A program made the position numbers and the translations under genes. From an uncultured Bacteroidota bacterium (lineage in GTDB: Bacteria > Bacteroidota > Bacteroidia > Chitinophagales > Saprospiraceae): a DNA stretch of 12,720 bases. The stretch covers positions 1-12,720 of the forward strand of contig CALGAA010000043.1 of NCBI GenBank assembly GCA_937952445.1, written 5' to 3'. The notes under the pieces were generated by a model. That model was given only the letters and a program-made list of their open reading frames with translations, did no database searches and had not been told where the DNA came from. Positions 1-7,044 of the stretch are shown here, in pieces. The stretch's first letter is position 1. The number at the start of each line of letters is the position of its first letter.

Positions 1-202
1 GTTGACAAAAGAGGAATATTGGCAAAAAATGTCGAATACCCACACATCTGGAAATACAGGAAAAAACCACCCCATGACTTTGAATGCGACAACAAAACGG
101 GACAAACACCGTACAATTTTAACATTTTTCACTCCAAAAGTGCCGTCGGATATTTTTATTTGTTATAATATTATGATGTATATTGCAGCAAATTATCAAT
201 CC

Positions 203-2581
203 ATGAACCTACGGCATCCCCTGAGATATATCGTAATAGCTTGTCTATTGTGGCTATTTCCATCGGTGCTGCCAGTACTTCAGGCACAACCCCTACCCTA
301 CTTCAAGTCAGAAAAAATTATCATTGGTCAACCCTGGCTGAAAAACGTAAATACCGTCCAGATGCCCCGGGTGCTAAAGCATCCAAAGGTAGGTGTAGTG
401 CACTTTAACAGAACAGGGAACGGATATCTTTTGAGTTACAACAACAAAGGGATTGCCGAATACGATAGCGTAGTCTTTACCGCGGACGGAGAAATCCATG
501 CGTATGCCCTCAAAAACCAATTTGTCAAAGCCGAAGAGGATTATTTCATAACCAGTGTCGGTCAATCTACCGTGGTTGATGTCCTTAAAAATGACGCCTC
601 CTATTCCAACATTAAATTGGTCGACATTCCTTTTGAAGAAGGCCTGAGTGCGCGTATTCAGGGGAATCGAATACGCCTGGAAACGCTCCAGACCGGTTTG
701 TTTCATTTTTATTACACTGCCTGTGACAACCTTGGTCACTGTGATGAATCCAAAGTCACGGTATTCGTTTTAGATCCTTCTGCCCACGTCAACACCATTG
801 TACTTTCGGAGGTAACGGAACAACAACTGACTTTGCCTCTTCCTGCAGCGGATTATCAATTGGTCAGGTCTGATATCCTGCACGTGTATCCGGATGGAAC
901 AGGTCAATTCATGGTGGACCTTTTTAGCCGGGATATGGGCGAAAATGAAATACTTTTTGAAAATCCAGAAGGCAAACTACTCAAATACCGAATCAATTTT
1001 ATCGACAAGTGGGGCGAAAACCGCCTGAACACTTCCGACAAAATCTATTTACATCCCGGAAACAAAGTGGAGGTAGACCTGACCAGCAACGACTTCTGGC
1101 TCAATGTTTTCAATATTATTCCCACAAATTCAGATATTCAGGTAAAAAGAACCGGTGGTGGAAAGGTTGAAATCCAGCCTCGTCCTGGCTTTATGGGAAA
1201 AACGAGTTTCAAATACGTAACCTGTGCCTTCCCCCGATGCGATACCTCCACGGTGGAAGTCTTTGTAGACCATTTTGAACCAGCCAGGGACCGGTTTGAG
1301 TTTATGATCGATCCATCCCAGGATTATTACATTCCTTTTCATACTCCGAATAAAGATTATCAGCTCTCCGTCATCAGCCAGCCGCGGCAGGGGGTTCTCA
1401 ACCCAGTCGATCAGGGAAGGAGCTTGCTTTTCACCCCAAACACAGGATTTAGCGGTGTGGACAATGCGAGAATCAGATATTCATACAAAACGCCGACAGG
1501 ATATTATCAGACCGACCATTACATCCGGTTGATGGCTTCACCTTACAGCTTTAGAGGGGATTGCACGGATTGTGTGTGGCCGGGCGATACCGATCAAAAT
1601 GGCATGGTGGACCTGAACGATGCCCAGGCCGTTGCCCGGTATATGGGTGAAAAGGGAACGGGGCGCTACGATGGTGATGTGTGGAAAAAGCAGAGAAGCT
1701 ATCCCTGGAACAACTATGAGGGCCAGGATCTCCATCACGCCGATGCGGACGGTAATGGATTGATTGCCGCCAGTGACCTCGAAGTGATCCAGAAGCATTA
1801 TGGAAAAACCCATGGCCTCTACGTTAACCCACTTACCTGGATGGATGTACCGGTAGTCGTAGTTCAATCAAGAGATGAAATCACACCTGGTGGGGACATC
1901 CTCTTTGAATTTAATGTGGGGGATGAAGATCACAAGTTGTTCAACGTGACCGGCTTTTCCACAGAAGTTAAAGTGGCCGGCTCAGAATTGAGTCCCACCC
2001 AAATCGAAGTGGTTCGTGATGAAAACAATTGGTTGAAATCACATCAACCCACGCTTTCACTTAAAGCAGCGACTCCGAATGGATATGGCCAGGTGGCAGC
2101 CGGGGAATTCCGAACCCGCTCCTATGGAGTACAGGGATTTGGTACAGCCCTCAAACTACGTATTATCGTGGAAGACGAGGTCGAAGGGTTTAGAAGTATG
2201 CGCGCAAAATCCAGAAACACGCTCAAATTCATCTTCCAAAACCTAAAAGTTCATACCCGGGGCGGAACCATCCAATTACCGGATCAAGAGATTGAAATTC
2301 CATTGAAGGAGCCTGATCTGCCTGAGGAAAATAACGAAGATGCCCCGATGGTTTTCCCCAATCCGGCCCGGGATGAAGTGTCCCTGCGTTGGCCTCAAAC
2401 GGGTCAGCCCGTCACGCTCGATATTCAGGATCTGAATGGGAGAAAACTTCGAACGCTTAACTGGAATTCTTCGGCCCAAAGCGCTACCATTTCGGTTGAT
2501 CACCTGGCACCCGGAATGTATATCTTAAGATGGGAATCGGATGACAAAACCTGGAATCAAAAGCTGACGATCCTCAACTAA
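203..2581 (+). CDS. Secreted multidomain protein with Ig-like, dockerin-like and cohesin-like modules and a T9SS sorting domain
   Basis: Predicted exported protein of 792 residues. The frame is open to the window edge, but the ATG at 203 is preferred because a signal peptide follows at once: basic NLRHPLR, a hydrophobic stretch, then cleavage near LQA/QP (about residue 28). The upstream codons look like leader DNA. Residues ~113-190, ~278-356 and ~358-443 resemble Ig/cadherin-like repeats (VDVLKND, VDLTSND and LLFTPNTGFSG motifs). Two EF-hand-like loops follow, DTDQNGMVDLND (462-473) and DADGNGLIAASD (514-525), separated by a Trp/Tyr-rich insert, as in dockerin-like modules. Residues ~550-700 look like a cohesin-type beta domain. 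Residues ~715-792 form a type A Por/T9SS sorting domain (FPNPARDEV start, APGMYILRW near the end), so the protein is probably surface-anchored or released by type IX secretion. Its ligand is unknown. Its end overlaps the convergent kinase gene by 8 nt. Confidence 0.85.
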   Translation: MNLRHPLRYIVIACLLWLFPSVLPVLQAQPLPYFKSEKIIIGQPWLKNVNTVQMPRVLKHPKVGVVHFNRTGNGYLLSYNNKGIAEYDSVVFTADGEIHAYALKNQFVKAEEDYFITSVGQSTVVDVLKNDASYSNIKLVDIPFEEGLSARIQGNRIRLETLQTGLFHFYYTACDNLGHCDESKVTVFVLDPSAHVNTIVLSEVTEQQLTLPLPAADYQLVRSDILHVYPDGTGQFMVDLFSRDMGENEILFENPEGKLLKYRINFIDKWGENRLNTSDKIYLHPGNKVEVDLTSNDFWLNVFNIIPTNSDIQVKRTGGGKVEIQPRPGFMGKTSFKYVTCAFPRCDTSTVEVFVDHFEPARDRFEFMIDPSQDYYIPFHTPNKDYQLSVISQPRQGVLNPVDQGRSLLFTPNTGFSGVDNARIRYSYKTPTGYYQTDHYIRLMASPYSFRGDCTDCVWPGDTDQNGMVDLNDAQAVARYMGEKGTGRYDGDVWKKQRSYPWNNYEGQDLHHADADGNGLIAASDLEVIQKHYGKTHGLYVNPLTWMDVPVVVVQSRDEITPGGDILFEFNVGDEDHKLFNVTGFSTEVKVAGSELSPTQIEVVRDENNWLKSHQPTLSLKAATPNGYGQVAAGEFRTRSYGVQGFGTALKLRIIVEDEVEGFRSMRAKSRNTLKFIFQNLKVHTRGGTIQLPDQEIEIPLKEPDLPEENNEDAPMVFPNPARDEVSLRWPQTGQPVTLDIQDLNGRKLRTLNWNSSAQSATISVDHLAPGMYILRWESDDKTWNQKLTILN

Positions 2582-3437
2582 ATTGACGTAAAATTCGCTC
2601 CACTCCCGGCAAATAGGCGGTGCCAAACATATTGAGATGAGCGAGCAGATAGTACAATTGATAAATTTCAATCCGTTCCCTCAAGCCATGGGTTAAGGGA
2701 TAAATTTCTTCATAGAAAGGGAGGAAATTTTCCACGGGAACTCCTGAAAACAGATCCATCATAGCGAAATCCATTTCCCGATGCCCATAGTAGGGACAAG
2801 GGTCGATCAGCAATACACCATGTGATTGGGTGCCGAGAACATTCCCACTCCACAGATCGCCATGAACCAAAGCCGGACGTTCGATCGGTATCCAATTCGG
2901 GATTTTTTTTAAGAATGAATCTATGGTTTTGGTATAACTCTCCGAAAGATAGTGGGCATCCCTGGCGCGTTTGAATTGGGGCTCCAGTCTGTTTTCAATG
3001 AAAAAAGGGATCCAGTTGTTTTTCGTGGAATTCGACTGGGGCAATGTGCCGATAAAATTATCCGTTCCTCCAAAATATTCATTGGAGATGCGGTGCATAT
3101 GGGCCAAATTTTGGAAAAACGATTTCCAGTCTGAAGGGCTGCTACTGGAAGCATGCTCGTAATATGGCATGACCAGACAGGCATCGGATTGGTGATCGAC
3201 AAAACGGACATCCGAAGGCAGGAATTCCACACCTGCCTCACGCATCATCTCCAGACCCTGAAATTCCGTAAGAAGGATGTCTTTGCTCTGACCGGGATAG
3301 TTTATTTTTACAAACAAATCCTCATCTTCCCGGCCTCTTAGCCGAAAGCCATCATTGATATCTCCACCGGAAACCCGGCGAATGGTCTGAGGTGAGATAT
3401 TCAGTCGGTTTAATAAGGAAACAAGACGTTCATGCAT
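2574..3437 (-). CDS. Fructosamine/ketosamine-3-kinase family protein
   Basis: Protein of 287 residues, close to the usual length of the fructosamine kinase family (about 290). Known members phosphorylate the sugar part of glycated amines or proteins on O-3, which destabilises the adduct (deglycation repair). Visible motifs are an N-terminal GGDIND nucleotide loop (24-29), VKIN with the ATP-contacting lysine (K44), the catalytic HGDLWSGN (192-199, D194), and IDPCPYYGHREMDFAM (211-226), whose D212 should bind metal. The C-terminal YLLAHLNMFG segment is typical of the family. Its ATG shares one base with the stop codon of the upstream response regulator (TAATG), which suggests translational coupling and one mRNA with the two-component system. 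The substrate in this organism is not known. An aminoglycoside phosphotransferase is less likely because the YYGHRE signature is specific to FN3K-like proteins. Confidence 0.9.
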   Translation of the reverse strand: MHERLVSLLNRLNISPQTIRRVSGGDINDGFRLRGREDEDLFVKINYPGQSKDILLTEFQGLEMMREAGVEFLPSDVRFVDHQSDACLVMPYYEHASSSSPSDWKSFFQNLAHMHRISNEYFGGTDNFIGTLPQSNSTKNNWIPFFIENRLEPQFKRARDAHYLSESYTKTIDSFLKKIPNWIPIERPALVHGDLWSGNVLGTQSHGVLLIDPCPYYGHREMDFAMMDLFSGVPVENFLPFYEEIYPLTHGLRERIEIYQLYYLLAHLNMFGTAYLPGVERILRQFS

Positions 3438-4138
3438 TACAACCGGCGGGAATTTACAATATCCAACAAGTCATCCCGGTAAATTTTACCTATCGGAAGC
3501 TTTGTTTTCTGACCATTTATTTCGATCTCTACATTATTCCCAACGACCGACTGGATTTTGTCGAGATTGATGATATACGAACGGTGTATGCGTCGAAAGT
3601 TTTGCTGCGGCAATTTGGTTTCCAGGCTTTTCATAGTCTGAAGGGTAACAATCCTTGATTTATCGGTCTTGATTATCACGTAATCCTTCAACCCTTCGAT
3701 ATAATAAATTTCATCGTAAAAAAGCCGGTGTAATTTTTTATCGGATTTCACAAAAATGCTTTTTCCGAAGGCTTCCGAACTCTTATTTACCTCTCCCCTG
3801 ATGCGCTCGATGGCTTTTGCAAACCGGTCTTTGCTAATGGGCTTTAATAAATAATCCAGCGCGTCTAATTCGAAACCTTCCAGGGCATATTCTTTAAACG
3901 CGGTAGTAAATACCACCAAGGGTGGTGTATCAAGGATCTTGAGGAATTCGATGCCGTTGAGTTGTGGCATTTGAATATCAAGAAACATGACGTCGATGTT
4001 GTGTTCTTTCAGCAATTTATTGGCTTCCAGGGCATTCTTACATGTGCCGATTAATTCAAAATCCTCGTAATCTTTGAGGTATGTTTCCAGTATTTCTTGG
4101 GCCAGGGGTTCGTCGTCTACAATGATGGTATTGATCAT
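3437..4138 (-). CDS. LytTR-family response regulator
   Basis: Cytoplasmic DNA-binding response regulator of 233 residues. An N-terminal receiver domain (~1-120) has the acidic pair D8/D9, the phosphoacceptor D54 in FLDIQMP, the switch T78/T79 and the conserved K99 in LLKP. A LytTR DNA-binding domain (~130-230) contains the typical YYIEGLKDYVII and FRRIHRSYIIN segments. The gene starts 6 nt after the LytS-type kinase gene, its obvious partner, and its stop overlaps the start of the fructosamine kinase gene. Regulators of this kind, paired with PF06580 kinases, are very common in Bacteroidota, and their targets usually cannot be guessed from sequence. Autoregulation from the region upstream of the kinase gene, or control of nearby genes, is inference only. 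Confidence 0.93.
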   Translation of the reverse strand: MINTIIVDDEPLAQEILETYLKDYEDFELIGTCKNALEANKLLKEHNIDVMFLDIQMPQLNGIEFLKILDTPPLVVFTTAFKEYALEGFELDALDYLLKPISKDRFAKAIERIRGEVNKSSEAFGKSIFVKSDKKLHRLFYDEIYYIEGLKDYVIIKTDKSRIVTLQTMKSLETKLPQQNFRRIHRSYIINLDKIQSVVGNNVEIEINGQKTKLPIGKIYRDDLLDIVNSRRL

Positions 4139-4144
4139 GGTATT

Positions 4145-5215
4145 TTAATTTTTGTAATTAATGGTTAATTCCACCCGAAACCGGTCAATGTTTTTCGTGA
4201 TTTCCAGGTGATGTTGCCCCGGATGCAGCAGTTTGAGTCGGCGCCGTACATTCTCCAGGCCGATTCCACCCTGTCCGGAATGCAGTTTATAAAGATGGAT
4301 TTGCGGTGATACGCTATTCTCAATTTCAAAATGCAATTGGTCTTCCAATATACGAAAATGTATCCTAACGTAGCCTTTGTCAACATTGTTGACTCCATGT
4401 TTGAACGCATTTTCCACGAACGTAATAAACAGCAAAGGAGCCACCGATTTGCCTTCAGGGTCACCCTCTACGGTAAACGTAATTTCGTTGTTCGTTCCCT
4501 TTCTAAATTTCTCCAGATCCAGGTAATTTTTCAAATAACTGAGCTCCTGATCGAGCGGCACGCTGTCCTCGTTGCAATCGTAAAGCATATACCGCATGAT
4601 TTCAGATAATTTAAGAATCAGATCCGGCGCTTCATCCGATTTTTTAAGAGCTAAGGCATAGATGCTGTTGAGCGTATTGAACAAAAAATGCGGATTTACT
4701 TGGGTTTTCAGAAAATTAAGTTCGGTTTCGATATTGGTCGTATACAATTCCAATACTTCAGATCTTTTCTTCATCCAATCAACAATGATGGCATACAACA
4801 GAGACAGAATGGCCACAAAAATTTCCAGCAAAATGATCGAACTAATGTTGGTATAATACAGATTAGCGATGTCCGGATAATTGCTGTATATCAGAAGCTG
4901 GAGACTTATATATACGGGGGTAATGAGAACGATACCTGTCAGGAGGAAGACTACGTATAAAAATGTTTTCCGGGTAAACAGGTAATGGGGAATCAAATAA
5001 AGAATATTGGTATAAGCAATCGCAGCAAAAAAGACCGTCAATACCAAATTGGATAGTATATTCGTCACCAAATCCAGCTCTTTCCGGTCGAGCAAAACGA
5101 GCACGCCGAGGAAGACCAACCAAAAGAAAAAATGGATGGGTCTGGAATATTGCGTGGCGTATGAATACACCGGTGCATTTCTGTAGTATTTATTATCTAA
5201 TACCGGATTGACCAT
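4145..5215 (-). CDS. LytS/YehU-type membrane sensor histidine kinase
   Basis: Inner-membrane sensor kinase of 356 residues. Four hydrophobic segments (about 26-43, 50-75, 84-109 and 124-146) form the N-terminal membrane part, and no separate extracellular sensor domain is visible. A helical linker (~150-170) leads to the His_kinase (PF06580) domain with the phosphoacceptor H176 in QVNPHFLFNTLNS. The ATPase part has the N-box FVENAFKHG (N269 is the likely Mg-ATP residue) and a G-box GQGGIGLENV (315-324). It should phosphorylate the LytTR regulator encoded 6 nt downstream. It is the first gene of the minus-strand operon, and its promoter should lie in the 144-nt region shared with fabD. The signal it senses cannot be read from the sequence. 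With only four membrane helices and short loops, it may sense membrane state or a lipophilic or small ligand. Confidence 0.92.
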   Translation of the reverse strand: MVNPVLDNKYYRNAPVYSYATQYSRPIHFFFWLVFLGVLVLLDRKELDLVTNILSNLVLTVFFAAIAYTNILYLIPHYLFTRKTFLYVVFLLTGIVLITPVYISLQLLIYSNYPDIANLYYTNISSIILLEIFVAILSLLYAIIVDWMKKRSEVLELYTTNIETELNFLKTQVNPHFLFNTLNSIYALALKKSDEAPDLILKLSEIMRYMLYDCNEDSVPLDQELSYLKNYLDLEKFRKGTNNEITFTVEGDPEGKSVAPLLFITFVENAFKHGVNNVDKGYVRIHFRILEDQLHFEIENSVSPQIHLYKLHSGQGGIGLENVRRRLKLLHPGQHHLEITKNIDRFRVELTINYKN

Positions 5216-5244
5216 AGTGACGCTAAAGAATGCAATTTAATTAG

Positions 5245-5264
5245 GTATAAAAATAATTTTATAC
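5245..5264. repeat. Perfect 8-bp inverted repeat in divergent promoter region (possible operator)
   Basis: The arms GTATAAAA (5245-5252) and TTTTATAC (5257-5264) are exact reverse complements around a 4-nt spacer ATAA. The element lies 30 nt before the histidine kinase start and 96 nt before the fabD ATG, within the only intergenic DNA between these divergent genes. A regulator site or a promoter-overlapping operator is possible. The region is AT-rich, so chance is not excluded. It does not look like the direct-repeat sites usual for LytTR proteins. Confidence 0.4.
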
Positions 5265-5359
5265 GATATTTCCCTAAATTTAGACGAAACGTATCGCCCT
5301 GGGTTACGAAGTACGGTATTCATCAGGGTATTTATTGGACTAAAAATGGTTTGAAACTA

Positions 5360-6238
5360 ATGAACGTTTTTTTATTTCCCGGTCAGGGAGCTCAATTTAC
5401 TGAAATGGGTAAAGAATTGTACGATAATTCACCTTTAGCCCGTAAAATGTTTAAGGAAGCGAATGAGATTTTAGGCTGGGATATAGATCTGATGATGTTC
5501 GAAGGGACAGAAGCAGAATTAAAACAGACGAGGGTCACTCAACCTGCCATTTTCATTCATTCTGTCATAACCGCCAAAGTAAACGGTCAAAATATCGTAC
5601 CAGAAATGGTGGCGGGCCATTCTCTGGGTGAATTTTCAGCCCTGACCGTTGCCGGAGTCCTGAGTTTCGAGGATGGGCTGTACCTGGTCAATGAAAGAGC
5701 TCTGGCAATGCAGGATGCCACAGATGAGACCGAAGGAACCATGGCTGCCATCCTGGGATTGGAAGATGAAATTATTGAAAAGATTTGTGAGGAAATCGAC
5801 GACGTTGTCGTAGCCGCAAATTACAATTCACCTGGCCAATTGGTTATTTCAGGATCCTTAGAAGGAATTCATACCGCCGTCGATAAATTGAACGAGGCAG
5901 GAGCCAAAAGGGCACTGATCCTCAACGTTGGGGGAGCATTTCACTCGCCACTGATGGAATCTGCCGAGGATCGGCTGGCTGAAGCGATCGAAGAAATCGA
6001 ATTTAGTGCACCAATGTGCCCGGTTTATCAAAATGTTACCGCACTTCCTACCAACGACCCGGAAGAAATCCAGCAAAATCTCATTCGTCAGCTCACTTCT
6101 CCTGTCCGCTGGAAACAAACCATGGAGCAAATGCTCGCCGATGGAGGTACCAAATTTTATGAGGTGGGTGGAAAAGGCGGAATTCTTCAAGGCATGCTGA
6201 AAAAGGTTGATCGAAAAGTTCAAACTTTTTCTCTATAA
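5360..6238 (+). CDS. fabD: Malonyl-CoA:ACP transacylase
   Basis: Transfers malonyl groups from CoA to acyl carrier protein, the entry step of type II fatty acid synthesis in the cytoplasm. The product has 292 residues from ATG 5360. A TTG three codons upstream (5351) is possible, but the ATG puts FLFPGQGAQ at the usual distance from the N-terminus. Seen are GQGAQ (8-12, oxyanion-hole glutamine), GHSLGE (86-91) with the nucleophile S88, R113 in the position of the malonyl-carboxylate-binding arginine, and H195 in AFHSPLM as the catalytic base. Length and motif order fit the family. One oddity is the C-terminal loop, which reads EVGGKGGILQG where the usual form is EVGPGKVLxG. It is not next to other fab genes here and is separated by 245 nt from yqgE downstream. 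Confidence 0.95.
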   Translation: MNVFLFPGQGAQFTEMGKELYDNSPLARKMFKEANEILGWDIDLMMFEGTEAELKQTRVTQPAIFIHSVITAKVNGQNIVPEMVAGHSLGEFSALTVAGVLSFEDGLYLVNERALAMQDATDETEGTMAAILGLEDEIIEKICEEIDDVVVAANYNSPGQLVISGSLEGIHTAVDKLNEAGAKRALILNVGGAFHSPLMESAEDRLAEAIEEIEFSAPMCPVYQNVTALPTNDPEEIQQNLIRQLTSPVRWKQTMEQMLADGGTKFYEVGGKGGILQGMLKKVDRKVQTFSL

Positions 6239-6266
6239 TTATGTACATTAAAGTTTAGTTGCAAAT

Positions 6267-6326
6267 AAGCGTCGTGCGGATAAAAGATCAAGAATTGAGT
6301 TAATGGACGCTTTTGAAAATACGTCC
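6267..6326 (+). other. Pair of mutually exclusive hairpins in fabD-yqgE spacer
   Basis: The segment GGACGCTT (6305-6312) can pair in two ways. GACGCTT (6306-6312) is the exact complement of AAGCGTC (6267-6273), a 7-bp stem with a 32-nt loop. GGACG (6305-6309) is the exact complement of CGTCC (6322-6326), and TTT and AAA inside it can extend that hairpin. The two folds cannot coexist, as in attenuators. A short T-run (6311-6314) sits at the end of the first stem, so this could also be a weak terminator for fabD. No known riboswitch class is recognised. Confidence 0.25.
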
Positions 6327-6337
6327 TTCATGCGTAG

Positions 6338-6363
6338 ATTCAATATCCGTGCATTCAAATCCG
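6338..6363 (+). repeat. Short imperfect direct repeat
   Basis: ATTCAATATCCG (6338-6349) and ATTCAAATCCG (6353-6363) repeat with a period of 15 nt and differ by one inserted base. They lie just downstream of the alternative hairpins in the fabD-yqgE spacer. They could be a tandem protein-binding site or a chance duplication. Confidence 0.35.
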
Positions 6364-6380
6364 GACGAGCTGGCGAAAAG

Positions 6381-6408
6381 TTGCCTAAATTCTGACATTT
6401 AGTATTTG
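6381..6408 (+). promoter_or_regulatory. Weak Bacteroidota-type promoter candidate for yqgE
   Basis: A TTG (6381-6383) is followed after 16 nt by TAGTATTTG (6400-6408). This approximates the Bacteroidota pattern of TTG, a spacer, then TAnnTTTG, but has one extra base in the -7 element and a short spacer. It lies about 75 nt before the yqgE start codon. It would drive the yqgE and ABC-F pair independently of fabD. Confidence 0.2.
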
Positions 6409-6483
6409 ACGTAAAAAAGAGAGTATAAATTTCATTTTGAATATGAAGATCTTTTGCAAATACCTGATTTAAATTGACCACCG

Positions 6484-7038
6484 ATGAAATATGGCCTTGA
6501 AACTGGGAAATTGTTGTTAGCTGAACCGTTTATGTTGGACGCCAACTTCAAACGGGCTGTGATCCTTCTGTGCGACTGCCATTACGAGGGAGCCCTGGGA
6601 TTCATCGTGAATAAACCGATGGATATTCGTGTTGACGAATTGTTGGAGGATTTTCCTGAAAAAGAAATGAAGCTCTATTTTGGTGGTCCGGTTGCACACG
6701 ACACCATCCACTTTATCCATCGAAAAGGTGATCTGGTCGAAAACAGCGTGGAGATCGCGAACGGCATCTTTTGGGGAGGCGAGTTTGAAAAAATTAAATT
6801 TTTAATGAAAAACGAAGTCATCACAGCCGATGATATTCGCTTTTTTATCGGGTATTCAGGATGGTCACCCGGCCAGCTCGAAGAAGAGTTGGCGTATAAG
6901 TCCTGGATATTAGCGAATATGGATAAAAATTACTTATTTTCCGGAAAATCCACCGACCTTTGGTCCCAGGTAATGAACAACAAAGGGGGCCACTTTCAAG
7001 TCATCGCCGATATATCTGATTTTTCTAATTTAAACTGA
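6484..7038 (+). CDS. YqgE/AlgH family protein (DUF179)
   Basis: Protein of 184 residues, the usual size for the YqgE/AlgH family, whose biochemical role remains unsettled. Family landmarks are the N-terminal GKLLLAEPFMLD (8-19), the EGALGFIVNKP strand (35-45), YFGGPV (65-70), the GIFWGGEFE segment (94-102) and FIGYSGWSPGQLEEE (121-135). No signal peptide or membrane helix is present, so it should be cytoplasmic. The ATG at 6484 places GKLLLAEP at the position typical of the family. It ends 6 nt before the ABC-F gene, so the two are very probably co-transcribed, and the long spacer upstream separates them from fabD. Older links of AlgH to alginate regulation in Pseudomonas should not be carried over. 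Confidence 0.92.
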   Translation: MKYGLETGKLLLAEPFMLDANFKRAVILLCDCHYEGALGFIVNKPMDIRVDELLEDFPEKEMKLYFGGPVAHDTIHFIHRKGDLVENSVEIANGIFWGGEFEKIKFLMKNEVITADDIRFFIGYSGWSPGQLEEELAYKSWILANMDKNYLFSGKSTDLWSQVMNNKGGHFQVIADISDFSNLN

Positions 7039-7044
7039 TCAATT

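Noticed and set aside
2..202. N-terminal extension of the secreted protein back to a TTG at the window edge
   Set aside because: The extension has no domain-like features and would place 67 residues before a clear signal peptide. The ATG at 203 fits export, and the DNA before it looks like an AT-rich leader.
5281..5340. LytTR binding sites upstream of the histidine kinase
   Set aside because: TACCGTA-like and TACGTTT-like words are present on the minus strand, but their spacing does not match the usual direct-repeat arrangement.
6214..6229. AAAAGTT-CA-AACTTTT hairpin at the end of fabD as terminator
   Set aside because: It is inside the coding sequence, AT-rich with a 2-nt loop, and would be too weak.
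6248..6481. Minus-strand open frame of 77 codons in the fabD-yqgE spacer
   Set aside because: GTG start, no recognisable motif, and no neighbour on that strand. The length is possible by chance in this composition.
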